From Pyronema omphalodes (Eukaryota; Ascomycota; Pezizomycetes; Pezizales; Pyronemataceae): a DNA stretch of 64,000 nucleotides. How positions within the stretch are numbered: the first letter of the stretch is position 1; each line of letters opens with the position of its first letter. Both the position numbers and the translations under genes were made by a program. Below are positions 23,601-32,586 of this stretch, one piece after another. The stretch spans positions 1 through 64,000 of the forward strand of contig JAJJXM010000117.1 in assembly GCA_024516155.1 (NCBI GenBank). The letters are read 5' to 3'. The notes beneath the pieces were generated by a model. The model did not search any database and was not told the origin of the DNA. It worked only from the letters and a program-made list of their open reading frames with translations.

Positions 23601-24297
23601 GTTTGCCTACAATAACTCAGTAACCACCGCTACAGGACTCTCACCTTTCTATGCGAATTACGGTTACAACCCCATTGCCAGCAACCCCACTGCAACTGCT
23701 GTGCGAAATCCAGCCAGCAAAGCATACGCCCACTGGATGCATACTGTGCACGAAGGAGCAAAGATATCCTTACAGAAAGCACAAGAAAGAATGAAAAAGT
23801 ATGCAGACCTACAACGAAAGGAGGCACCTACTTACCAAGTTGGAGACTTGGTTATGCTCGATGGACGACACATAAAAACATGACGCCCATCACATAAATT
23901 GGATCACAAACTTCATGGTCCATTCCAAATCGAAAAAGTCATATCCCCTACAGCATTACGTCTCACATTACCACGAAAATGGAAGATTCATAATGTCTTT
24001 CATATTTCCCTACTTGAGCCTTTCCACACCGGTACAAGAGCTCCACCAGACCCAAATAAAATTCTTAGGGAAGCAGACGATGTTGAGGGAAGCGAGGAGT
24101 ACGACATTGATGAAATCATGAGCAGTTATAAATCAGGAAACAGAGTACTTTACCTCGTTAAATGGCTTGGGTGGCCCAACAAGAAAGATTGGACGACGGA
24201 ACCCTTCGACAACTTTTCAGTAGGAGGTCAGGAAAAGCTAAGAGAATTCCATCTCAAGCATCCTGATTCTCCGAGGGACTACCGACTCAAGGATTAA
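20563..24297 (+). pseudogene. pol: gypsy B Pol (protease-RT-RNase H-integrase-chromodomain), two TGA stops
   Basis: All parts lie in one frame, -1 relative to gag, broken only by TGA at 20983-20985 and TGA at 23881-23883. Protease VLLDTGSTAALLDKAF (about 20850), with the distal motif DCDAILPYWWM beyond the first TGA. RT MDLKNGYHLIRI and YIDDVLIYA (about 21880). RNase H VETDASDFALGA and YSDHQNREYF. Integrase zinc finger, MDFITDLPES, ISDRDSRFTS and FHPQTDGQTERLNQT (about 23160-23530). The chromodomain (YDIDEIMSSYKSGNRVLYLVKWLGW) is at about 24100-24290 after the second TGA. B2 has GGA in place of the first TGA. The second TGA is CGA-to-TGA in an Arg-Arg pair at the integrase/chromodomain junction. 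It would be intact without these two codons. Confidence 0.94.
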
Positions 24298-24468
24298 GGC
24301 TTAATGTTTTTCCCCACGAGGTTTTCATTAGGTCGAGTTGGTAGTAGGATGTAGGGGCTGGAGGACTACATCTATAATTGATCACTTAATCACTTGGCTG
24401 CGGCGAGGTGCGACCACAGAATGATGAATTACGAGCTTCGGGACGAAGCTTGAACAGGGGGGAGGTGG

Positions 24469-25852
24469 TGTCACACCCTATAATGTGTGAGAATAGAATA
24501 GGTATCATATATAACGCTATGGAGAATATGGCAAACTCGACAGGAGAATGAATAATTAAGTTAGTATCCCGGGCCGGAACCCCCAGAGGAGCTCCGGCTA
24601 GCCACGTCACGTGATTCGTGACTTTCCGATAGGACCTCACGAGGATCCCGGCCCGAGGCGTCGAAACTATTATTCACTGTCAGTTTGGAGGACTCAGGAC
24701 GGAGAAGGGGAAAGGAACACTTACCTCAAGGGTGTTGACTTACCCTTGAGACAACTACGAACGACGCTGATGGAGAACAAAGAAGACGACGAAAGGTCAC
24801 CTCCTTATACCTGAGGAGTGTTCGGCAATACACGGCTACGATAGGGGCTGCATAGGAACAGGAGATTCCAAAAGGATGCAGATGCGGCGCAAGGATATCA
24901 TCCGGTGTTACTAGTTGGGTGAACAGTGGGGCGAGAGATAAGGCAGAGTCTAGTCAGCCAACAGGAGTGGAATGCAGGACAAGGGTCAACAGTGCATTGG
25001 CATGAGACAACGTCCAGCAGGGAACCCCACTCAGGAATCCTGTTTGATGAAACTGATATGACGCGTCCTTGGGCCTAGAGCTGCCAACTTGGAAACAATA
25101 CGGCGTTTGCATCCACACCAGGGTGTGGCTGCGCGCAAGTGCGCGCAGGTGGGGCACATATCACATCACACAGGAATGTGACGGGGCAGTGCGCTCCAGT
25201 AGGGCATGGTATGCCTTATGATGTCAGTGAACTCTACTTGCAATCGAGATTCTCTAGGGAGATCTATGACGGCGCGACTCATACGATAAATGACTCATGC
25301 GTCATTATCACAGGAGTTCATGCATGATGCAGTCAGACGGAGTTGCCCTCCGGTGTGACTCATAACCCCAGCACCTCATTGGAAGGTGTGGTAGTACGGT
25401 GAGCTATTTCAAGGATTAATCTGACCAGGGCGAGCATTATGCAAGTGAGCAATTAATTTAATTGCGCGCTTAGTATGATGCAAGCCTCAGCAGATGCGCC
25501 ACAGCTTTGACCCATGTCTTATCTCCTAAGCTCAGTTTGGCAGTTGGTTCCCCAAGGAAGGCTGGGCGAATTTGTAGACGAAGGTCTATAAAAGACCCTA
25601 TGTCTTCCCTCTGTCTCCTCCATCATCGTCCATTGATCCTCTACGCGACGATACACTATCTACACCAACAAATACCTCCGAAGACGACCCTTAAGTTTAT
25701 TCGGCCTGTGATCGGTTAATTCTCTTCCTAGCTTATCTTTGGAATAAGTTCTTTTAGTTCTTGAGAACGAAGCGTCTGTCTACACCAGGACAGAATACTT
25801 GAGAGACAACCGGAAAAGCCTCCGCATAGTTAGGACTGTGCCCAGGTTCACA
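24469..25852 (+). repeat. 3' LTR of gypsy B
   Basis: 1384 bp, the same ends as the 5' copy. A purine-rich tract (GGGGGGAGG) precedes it at about 24455-24466. Followed by TSD CCTCT and the rest of A gag. Confidence 0.97.
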
Positions 25853-25967
25853 CCTCTACTGCGGTGGCCTCGGCCACATGGCTGCGTTGTGCCCCGCCAA
25901 GACGAATGTTAAAGTGGCGAGCGTGGAATTATTGGATAATGAAGAAGAGGTGTCGGGAAAAGAATAA
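25853..25967 (+). pseudogene. gag: gypsy A gag, 3' part (zinc knuckle end)
   Basis: Begins with the target duplication CCTCT and continues the knuckle (CLYCGG, then GHMAA-type residues); here the text reads GHMAALCPA, so the third Cys position is altered. Ends VSGKE-stop at 25965-25967. In frame with 15668-16904 once B and one TSD copy are removed. Confidence 0.88.
25955..25961 (+). other. -1 frameshift heptamer, A gag-pol junction
   Basis: G GGA AAA in the gag frame, followed by GAA TAA. A -1 slip reads GGG AAA AGA ATA and enters the open pol frame, which continues without a stop to 29689. Conserved in A2 (4253-4259) and A3 (46944-46950). Confidence 0.75.
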
Positions 25968-28900
25968 ACCAGCTGCAAGAAGATGGCTCTGCCGCTGGTG
26001 GGAAAATTATTGCTGATACATTGCTATTATCGGGCGCAAGTTTTACTGGAAAGTTAGAATGCAAACACCTTGTTCTCTCTTGCTCCTTGTTTTCCAATAA
26101 CCGCTCCGTGAAAACAGTAGCGCTCGTTGACTGCGGCGCCACTGCTATCGCCTTTGTTGACCGCAATTTCGCCCGCCATCACAAACTCCCCCTAACCCCC
26201 CTATCCACCGCCCGAACGGTCGAAGTTATCGATGGCCGCCCCATATCCTCAGGAACAATCACACACCTCGCCCAAGTAGAGTGTACCATCAATGGTCACT
26301 TGGAAACCCTTCCCATGTTCGTCACCAAGTTGGGTCACTACCCGGTGGTGTTGGGCATCCCCTGGTTGAAGAAACACGACGTAACAATAAGCTTCAGTTC
26401 CAACACTGTAAGCTTCGACTCCCAATACTGCCTAAGGAACTGCACCCCGTTGCCTGTAAGCACAACCGGTGTCGAGGTCCTGGACTCGAGGCCCCCTCCC
26501 GCTGTCCACGAGCCCGACACAAACCCCATGCCGGAGTTAGAAGACTCGGTCCCCGACCCCCCGGACGAACCCCCAATAGCGATCTCAAGTCTAACCATCT
26601 CCGACTTCAAAGAAATGGTAGAAGACGAAAGCCTGACAGTGTTCTCGCTATCGTTGGACGAGATCACCGCCGCCCTACAAGACAAGCCCCCTCTCACGGA
26701 TGAGGAACTGAAAGACATGATCCCCGAAGAGTATCATGACTACCTCGATTTATTCAAGGAGGTCAACGCGAAGGAACTCCCCCCACACCGACCCTACGAC
26801 CACAAGATCCCACTGAAAGAGGGATTCGTCCCCCCCTTTGGTCCGTTATACTCGCTGTCACGGAACGAGTTGCAGACGCTGAAAGCGTGGCTCGATGAGA
26901 ATTTGGAGAAAGGATTTATACAACGCTCCCAATCATCAGCCGCCTCGCCGATATTATTCGTGAAAAAATCAGACGGATCCCTACGCCTATGCGTCGATTA
27001 CCGAAGACTGAATGAAGGTACCGAGAAGAGCCGGTACCCGCTGCCATTGATACAGGAAACGATGATGAATCTTTCCAAAGCTCAATACTTTACGACCCTA
27101 GATGTCCGCAGCGCTTATAACCTTATCAGAATGGCAGAGGGCGAAGAATGGAAGACGGCCTTCCGCACAAGGTACGGCCTATTCGAGTCGAAAGTGATGC
27201 CCTTTGGGCTCACCAACGCGCCTGCCGATTTCCAGGCATTTATAAATGATGTCCTGAGACCATACCTGGACCAGTTTTGTACGGCATACTTGGACGATAT
27301 TCTCGTATTCTCTGAAACAAAGCCCGATCACACCGCACACGTCCGAAAGATCTTGGAACGACTCAAACAACAAAAACTGCACTTGAAGCCAGAGAAGTGT
27401 AAGTTTGCTAAGGCAGAAGTACAGTACCTGGGCTACAACATCGGCCGCGACGGCGCGCGCATGATGGATTCCAAAGTAGCCACAATGAGAGATTGGAAGG
27501 AACCAACCAATTTGAAACAGGTCCAAGAGTTCCTGGGTTTCGCGAATTTCTACCGAAGATTTATCAAAGACTACTCAAAAGTGGTCTCCCCTCTGACGGC
27601 TCTGACCAAAAAGAAAGATGATAAAGCAATCCCCTTTACCTGGGGTAAAGATCAGCAAAGCGCCTTCGACCGACTGAAGGACGCATTTACATCAGCACCG
27701 ATTCTCAAGCACTTCGACTACGAGAAACCGATTGTAGTAGAAACAGACGCATCTGACTATGTGTCTGCTGGAGTTTTATCACAATACGACGACAATAACG
27801 TGTTACACCCCGTCGCGTTTTATTCCAAAAAGCATTCCCCGGCAGAATGCAACTATGAGATCTATGACGAAGAACTACTGGCAATAGTTCGTTGTTTCGA
27901 GGAATGGCGTCCCCACTTGGAGGGCTCCGCCTTCCCTATAAAAGTATTAACAGACCACAAGAATCTCGAATACTTTATGACGACAAAGCTACTAAACAGA
28001 CGACAAGCACGCTGGTCCGAATTCCTGTCTCGGTTCAACTTTGTGATCACCTATCGACCGGGAACGTTGGGAGGAAAACCGGACGCCCTGACAAGACGAG
28101 CCGCCGACCTCCCGGGAGAGGGAGACGAACGCATACTAGCGAACCAGCAAGCTGTTCTAAAGCCACAAAACTTCCAGTTGTGCATGACCCCGCCCATGAA
28201 ACCTGCACCCTCCGGAGTGGACCTCCTGTTTACAGAGGGCTACAAGACAGATTCATTCCCCAACCGAGTGTTGGGAATGCTGGAAGACGGTACACAAATC
28301 TGTAAGGACATATCACTCGCCGATTGCTCCGTGTTGGAAAACAGATTGTACTACCGAGACTGCCTCTATGTCCCCGCGCTGGACAAACTACGATTGAAAC
28401 TACTACAAGATCACCACGACCCCCCCACCATGGGACACCCGGGCCGTGCAAAGACTTTCGAACTCCTCGCCAGGAATTATCACTGGCCCTCGATGAGAAA
28501 AGATGTGGACCAATTCGTCCGAAATTGCCACACTTGTAAAAGAACAAAAGCTACCCGCCACGCACCCTATGGAACCTTGAAACCCCTACCGGTCCCGCAC
28601 CACCCGTGGCAGAATATATCTGTGGACTTCGTTACCGGACTACCGACATCAGAAGGCTTCGACGCAATATGTGCGATCGTTTGCCGACTCACGAAACAGC
28701 GGCACTTAGTGCCCTGTCACTCCACGATAGACGCAGAAGGCTTCGCGCAACTCTTCCTGGAAAACGTATTCAAACTACACGGCCTGCCAGACACAGTAGT
28801 GTCCCACCGCGGCCCGCAATTTGTGGCCCACTTCTGGAAACACCTGGCAAATTGCATGGGTATCGAAATTGCCACGAGCACGGCCTTCCACCCCCAAACG

Positions 28901-29689
28901 GATGGCCAAACAGAAAGAATCAACGCGGTTACGGAGCAATATCTCCGCGCGTACGTCTGTTATTTCCAAGACGACTGGAAGAAATTCTTACCACTGGCAG
29001 AATTTGCTGCAAATAACCAAGTATCGGATACAACGTCGCTGTCTCCGTTCTACGCTATATACGGCCGACACCCCAAATGCTCCTTCGAATTGGAAATCAG
29101 GACAGACAATCCTGAAGAAGTGAAAGCGAACGAGGTAGCGGAAAGGATGTCACACATCCATGACGTCTTACGTTCGGAAATGAAATACGCCCAAGCCCGC
29201 CACATAGAAGCCGCCGACAATTCCCGACTCCCCGCGCCGGTCTTCAAACCAGGAGACCTGGTATGGCTGGACGCCCGCAACCTCAGAACCCGCCGCCCCT
29301 CGAAGAAACTAGAAAACAAACACCTAGGCCCCTTCACCGTGTTACGGCCTATTGAATCCCACGCCTATGAGTTGGATATACCGGAGACAATGAAACATCA
29401 CAGGACCTTCCCCGTGTCCCTACTCAACCCAGCCCCTTCGGACCCCCTCCCTGGCCAGATTATCCCACCGCCCCTACCGGTAGTAGTAGACGGCGAAGAA
29501 CAATGGTTCGTGGATGAAATTCTGGATAGCCGTTGGTCAAGAGGAAACCTGCAGTACCTCATCAAGTGGACCGGCCATGACTCTCCAACCTGGGAACCGG
29601 AAACGAACCTATCCGAAACCGAGGCCGCTGAGAAGTTTCATCAGTTATACCCAGACAAACCTTCTCCTCTCGTAGGAACTCGAGCCTAA
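25958..29689 (+). CDS. pol: gypsy A Pol, full-length frame with mutated integrase
   Basis: Single open frame; translation most likely comes from -1 frameshifting at 25955-25961, since no good ATG opens it (the region from 26021 begins with TTG). Counting from 26021: protease LVDCGATAIAF (about residue 36), VLGIPWLKKHDV (about 110), RT FTTLDVRSAYNLIRM (about 358) and YLDDILVF (about 424), RNase [13 protein letters not shown] (about 573), integrase HHCC finger HPGRAKTF...CHTCKRTK (about 805-845), core VDFVTGL (about 867), FHPQTDGQTERI, and chromodomain FVDEILDSRWSRGNLQYLIKWTG (about 1162-1200). The second catalytic Asp of integrase is His (28805-28807, VSHRGPQF; A2 and A3 have VSDRGPQF). Complete in length but probably integration-dead. 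Confidence 0.93.
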   Translation, partial: KRINQLQEDGSAAGGKIIADTLLLSGASFTGKLECKHLVLSCSLFSNNRSVKTVALVDCGATAIAFVDRNFARHHKLPLTPLSTARTVEVIDGRPISSGTITHLAQVECTINGHLETLPMFVTKLGHYPVVLGIPWLKKHDVTISFSSNTVSFDSQYCLRNCTPLPVSTTGVEVLDSRPPPAVHEPDTNPMPELEDSVPDPPDEPPIAISSLTISDFKEMVEDESLTVFSLSLDEITAALQDKPPLTDEELKDMIPEEYHDYLDLFKEVNAKELPPHRPYDHKIPLKEGFVPPFGPLYSLSRNELQTLKAWLDENLEKGFIQRSQSSAASPILFVKKSDGSLRLCVDYRRLNEGTEKSRYPLPLIQETMMNLSKAQYFTTLDVRSAYNLIRMAEGEEWKTAFRTRYGLFESKVMPFGLTNAPADFQAFINDVLRPYLDQFCTAYLDDILVFSETKPDHTAHVRKILERLKQQKLHLKPEKCKFAKAEVQYLGYNIGRDGARMMDSKVATMRDWKEPTNLKQVQEFLGFANFYRRFIKDYSKVVSPLTALTKKKDDKAIPFTWGKDQQSAFDRLKDAFTSAPILKHFDYEKPIVVETDASDYVSAGVLSQYDDNNVLHPVAFYSKKHSPAECNYEIYDEELLAIVRCFEEWRPHLEGSAFPIKVLTDHKNLEYFMTTKLLNRRQARWSEFLSRFNFVITYRPGTLGGKPDALTRRAADLPGEGDERILANQQAVLKPQNFQLCMTPPMKPAPSGVDLLFTEGYKTDSFPNRVLGMLEDGTQICKDISLADCSVLENRLYYRDCLYVPALDKLRLKLLQDHHDPPTMGHPGRAKTFELLARNYHWPSMRKDVDQFVRNCHTCKRTKATRHAPYGTLKPLPVPHHPWQNISVDFVTGLPTSEGFDAICAIVCRLTKQRHLVPCHSTIDAEGFAQLFLENVFKLHGLPDTVVSHRGPQFVAHFWKHLANCMGIEIATSTAFHPQTDGQTERINAVTEQYLRAYVCYFQDDWKKFLPLAEFAANNQVSDTTSLSPFYAIYGRHPKCSFELEIRTDNPEEVKANEVAERMSHIHDVLRSEMKYAQARHIEAADNSRLPAPVFKPGDLVWLDARNLRTRRPSKKLENKHLGPFTVLRPIESHAYELDIPETMKHHRTFPVSLLNPAPSDPLPGQIIPPPLPVVVDGEEQWFVDEILDSRWSRGNLQYLIKWTGHDSPTWEPETNLSETEAAEKFHQLYPDKPSPLVGTRA

Positions 29690-29700
29690 CGGGGGGATAC

Positions 29701-30230
29701 TGTCACGGCACACGGCTGACGAGCCATTGTGTTGTTGCGTCATCGTTGTGTTGTGGTTGTTGTTGTCGACATCGTGCCATTGTCTTGCCGTGTTGTGTTG
29801 TGTTGCTGTTGTGTTGTTGTGTGTGCCGTGCCGTTGTGATTGATAGACTGATTGATGATGGATGACGTACCATGAGCTGGAGAGCTGTGGCGTCGCAGGT
29901 GAATTGATGGAGAACGGAAGCTTTCATGTAGCGATGTTGGATGACGGCCCAGCAAGAGTGCTGGCCGCCCCTTTGTGCATAAGAAGGCTTGCCTCCCCGT
30001 TGTCGTGTTCTCCATCGAACGTCTTGTGTCTTTCCCTTGTTCTTAATAAAGACTTCTCCTTCCTGTCCCACGTCATTCTTGTCCTTGTCCTTGTTCCTGT
30101 TTCGTGTGCCGTCCGTCTGACGAGCACTTCGGTCCTTGTCTCTCCGTTCCCCGTCCTGGAACCCGCCTAGTCCCCCCTTGCCGGTAGTGTTCAGTGTGTT
30201 CTTTGAACGTCCGTTCCTAGTTCCCTGACA
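29701..30230 (+). repeat. 3' LTR of gypsy A
   Basis: 530 bp, TG...CA, followed by TSD CCCCC. Preceded by the sequence around CGAGCCTAACGGGGGG (29680-29697), the polypurine tract. Confidence 0.96.
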
Positions 30231-30235
30231 CCCCC

Positions 30236-30266
30236 CTTTTCAGGGCGGAACTCCGGACGCCTAGAT
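30236..30266 (-). pseudogene. 31-bp scrap of B2 pol between elements A and D
   Basis: Reads on the minus strand as the residues around RRPEFRPEK of B pol, directly joining the end of RNase H (49363 side) to the segment at 14869. TSDs of A (30231-30235) and D (30262-30266) flank or overlap it. It proves that A and D sit in the same B2 copy. Confidence 0.92.
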
Positions 30267-30454
30267 TGTCACAACGCTCCCGTGACATGCTCCTGGCCTC
30301 CGCCGCCACCACCGCAGGGCTATGGGTGGTTGCCATCACCCTAGCAACCTGCTACGCCATCATGAAGTGATAGGGATAGGGTCAGGGCAAGGGGCTGGGC
30401 CCCTTGCCGGAGATTTTCACATGTTAGGAGTTATTTATTATTTGAATTTATTTT

Positions 30455-30775
30455 AGGTATCACGGCGGCTAGGAAAATGTTGGAATCTTTTACTTATCTC
30501 TTTTGGTATGTACTCTTTCTTTATTATTTGGAATCACGGCGGTTAGCCAGGTAGTTATCTCTTATTGGTTTGTACTCTTTCTTTGTTATTTGGAATCACG
30601 GCGGTTAGCCAGGTAGTTATCTCCTTAGGTATGGACTCTTTCTTTGTTATTATTATTTGGCATTACGGCGGTTAGTTATCTTTGGTATGTATTGTTCCCT
30701 TGTTTTCTTATTTGGGATTACGGCGGTTGGCAAATAGTGGGGGATGTTGGTCATGTATGTAGTTATCACGGCGGT
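30455..30775 (+). repeat. tandem array in D LTR
   Basis: Five to six imperfect units of about 50-74 bp, each with a TTATCTCTTTTGGTATGTAC-like part and an ATCACGGCGGTTAG-like part. CGGCGG recurs at about 30462, 30536, 30598, 30666, 30721 and 30771. The 3' LTR keeps part of the array at 44420-44607. Confidence 0.85.
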
Positions 30776-30785
30776 GAGCTTTCAG

Positions 30786-30811
30786 AGCATTCTCCGCCTG
30801 CGGAGAATGCT
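30786..30811. repeat. perfect inverted repeat in D LTR
   Basis: AGCATTCTCCGC, a CT spacer, then GCGGAGAATGCT: 12-bp arms. It lies about 26 nt before the TATA-like box. In the 3' LTR this palindrome is where the A3 insertion/deletion breakpoint falls. Confidence 0.85.
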
Positions 30812-30836
30812 GAGTCACGAGTCATGAAGGAGCAAG

Positions 30837-30883
30837 TATAAGAGGAAGAAATTTGTATGTAGTTTATTTCTTCACGCAATCAA
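30837..30883 (+). promoter_or_regulatory. predicted TATA box and transcript start of gypsy D
   Basis: TATAAGAG at 30837 lies 38 nt before CGCAATCAA (30875-30883), which is the exact reverse complement of 31080-31088, one base after the LTR. Spacing is identical to element A. A self-priming transcript start near 30875 is inferred. Confidence 0.45.
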
Positions 30884-31079
30884 GTTTCTATTTACTACAA
30901 TCCTATCTACAAAAGTTCCCTTGTGATATCCCCATCTCTCCGAAACTCACCTGTGATTTCCCAGCCAAACCCTTGCCCATTCCCAACTTACCAGCCTTAC
31001 CTGACCCGCCGCCGCCCTCCTCGCCGCCGAAACCCCCGCGCTGCCTGTCGTCAGTAACCGTGGATACGGATTCTGATAT

Positions 31080-31088
31080 TTGATTGCG
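31080..31088 (+). other. candidate self-priming primer-binding site of gypsy D
   Basis: TTGATTGCG pairs with 30875-30883 in the LTR over 9 nt. Confidence 0.42.
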
Positions 31089-31308
31089 TCCTGTGTACGA
31101 CACCCAACGCGGAACGAAGACCCAGAAAACCCAGAAAACCCAGAAGAAGGCGCACACAGTGGCGTCCTTTCAGCTAAAGGAGCTCGGAGAACATATCGAA
31201 CAAGAACTGACCGTCTCGGCAAGCCTAGTGACCCCCGAACAACCATCCAGACCACAGACCCCCGAATCCCCCGAACTGCCCCATACCTCTACCGACGACC
31301 CTGCGGAA

Positions 31309-32216
31309 ATGGCGACCCCGGCAGGATTGGGACTTGTCACTCCGGTCACGATGACCCAGGAGCAGTTGAACCAGATCCTCATTCAACTCCATCGCCCCAC
31401 GACAAACAGTAACCCCAAGGTGGAAGACCCGGTGCTGTACTAGGGGAAAAAACCAAGCTGAGGGCATTCCTGACGCAATGCGAACTGAAGTTCAATTGTG
31501 AAGGCAATAGGTTCGACACCGAACAGAAAAAGGTGAACTATGCGAGCTCCCGCTGTAGAGGTAACGCTTGGGCATGGATCGAGCCGTCCATCAAGGAGGG
31601 GAAAAGCGTATACACGATCTGGGAGGCCTTCAAGACCGCTGTCAGTGGGGCTTTCGGGGAAGCCGACTCAAAAGAAGTAGCAAGAAGAAAGTTCAAGATG
31701 ATCAGGCAGGGTGCGCAATCCGCCGCTGCATACTGGGCCGAATTTCAAACAATCAAATCCGACTTAAGATATAATGACGAGACCTACATCGATCAATTCA
31801 GTGATGGACTAAACACAGACGTCCAGCGACAGTTGGCACTCCTTGACGAACGACCAACGGATCTCACGGAATTCGCCAACAAGGCCATAGCGTTAGACAA
31901 CCGACTATTCAATTTCCGAACCCTGAGGACCCGATATGAACCTCAGTTCTATCACCACCCCCACCTTGAGGGGCAGGGACACGACTCTCGACTCTCCGAC
32001 GCCGAGCCAAAGGAATTAGATTCCACTCGTCGACCGAAACCAGGGGATAGGAAGAAGGAGGATAGGCGGAAGCGGAATAACGAATGTTTTAACTGTGGGA
32101 AGGTGGGACCCTACGCTGCGAAGTGCCCAAGTAAGAAATTATTCAGAGCAGCGGAAACTACATTGGTAGAAGAGGGACTCGGTGAGACGTCGGGAAAAGA
32201 GAGTCCCCAGGAATAA
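31309..32216 (+). pseudogene. gag: gypsy D gag, one break
   Basis: First in-frame ATG is at 31309 (MATPAGLGLVTPVTMTQEQL); the frame is open upstream from 31084 without ATG. A TAG plus frameshift at about 31441 breaks it, and it resumes as KTKLRAFLTQCELKFNCEG. Gag core: SRCRGNAWAWIEPSI, FGEADSKEVARRKFKMIRQG, YWAEFQTIKSDLRY and FSDGLNTDVQRQLAL. The zinc knuckle reads CFNCGKVGPYAAKC; the His of CCHC is replaced by Pro. Ends SPQE-stop at 32216. Confidence 0.88.
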
Positions 32217-32417
32217 GAGGAAAAGGTGGATTCCTGGGGCAACTGTCGCCCACCAGTGTAGGAAACCGAGCCTAACGGGGAACACCACTTACAGCACACC
32301 ACCCAGCAAAGAGCGACCCCCCCCCCTGCCTTTTCAACAACCACGCCGAAATCGCAAGATTTTATCGCGGATTATTGTCCGGCAGCGCCGAATCACGTAT
32401 TCGCAGCCTTTCCAGAT

Positions 32418-32471
32418 CAGGCCCTCTCTTTTTCGTTGAGTCTTCATCGAAAAAGAGATTTCGGGCCCCTG
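32418..32471 (+). other. hairpin in L1 5' UTR
   Basis: Outer stem CAGGCCC (32418-32424) with GGGCCCCTG (32463-32471); inner perfect 10-bp arms CTCTTTTTCG (32426-32435) and CGAAAAAGAG (32448-32457). L3 has the same structure with paired base changes (54521-54574). Confidence 0.6.
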
Positions 32472-32586
32472 AGAAAAGCCCCGCGAACCGGTTTCATCAA
32501 CACCACTTTCCACGCACATCAAAAACCATTATTTCAATCGCGGATTCCTTGTCGCTACCGCAGAAACAACTTTTTCCGAGCTTCCG

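Larger units (their letters stand above)
16905..25852 (+). mobile_element. Ty3/gypsy chromovirus B, nearly complete and youngest gypsy here
   Basis: 8948 bp, inserted in A gag with TSD CCTCT (16900-16904 and 25853-25857). LTRs of 1384 bp differ at about 8 positions by eye (about 99.4 percent identity). Contains an intact gag and one pol frame broken by two TGA codons. The polypurine tract is near 24455-24468. Confidence 0.97.
14870..30230 (+). mobile_element. Ty3/gypsy chromovirus A, interrupted by element B
   Basis: LTRs 14870-15400 and 29701-30230, 5-bp target duplication CCCCC (14865-14869 and 30231-30235). About 6.4 kb after removing B. Order: LTR, leader, ORF0, gag, pol with chromodomain, LTR. 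It is inserted in B2 pol between RNase H and integrase. The two LTRs differ at roughly 20 sites (about 4 percent by eye), so it is older than B. Confidence 0.96.
30267..31078 (+). repeat. 5' LTR of gypsy D
   Basis: About 812 bp, TGTCACAACG...TTCTGATA. Ends set by comparison with the 3' LTR and the TSD; the 3' end is TA rather than the usual CA. Contains a roughly 50-74 bp tandem array, a 12-bp-arm hairpin, TATAAGAG at 30837 and CGCAATCAA at 30875-30883 (complementary to the leader). Confidence 0.9.

Noticed and set aside
30455..30775. CRISPR-like spacing of repeats in the D LTR
   Set aside because: Units are imperfect, there are no unique spacers, the genome is eukaryotic, and a second copy sits in the other LTR.
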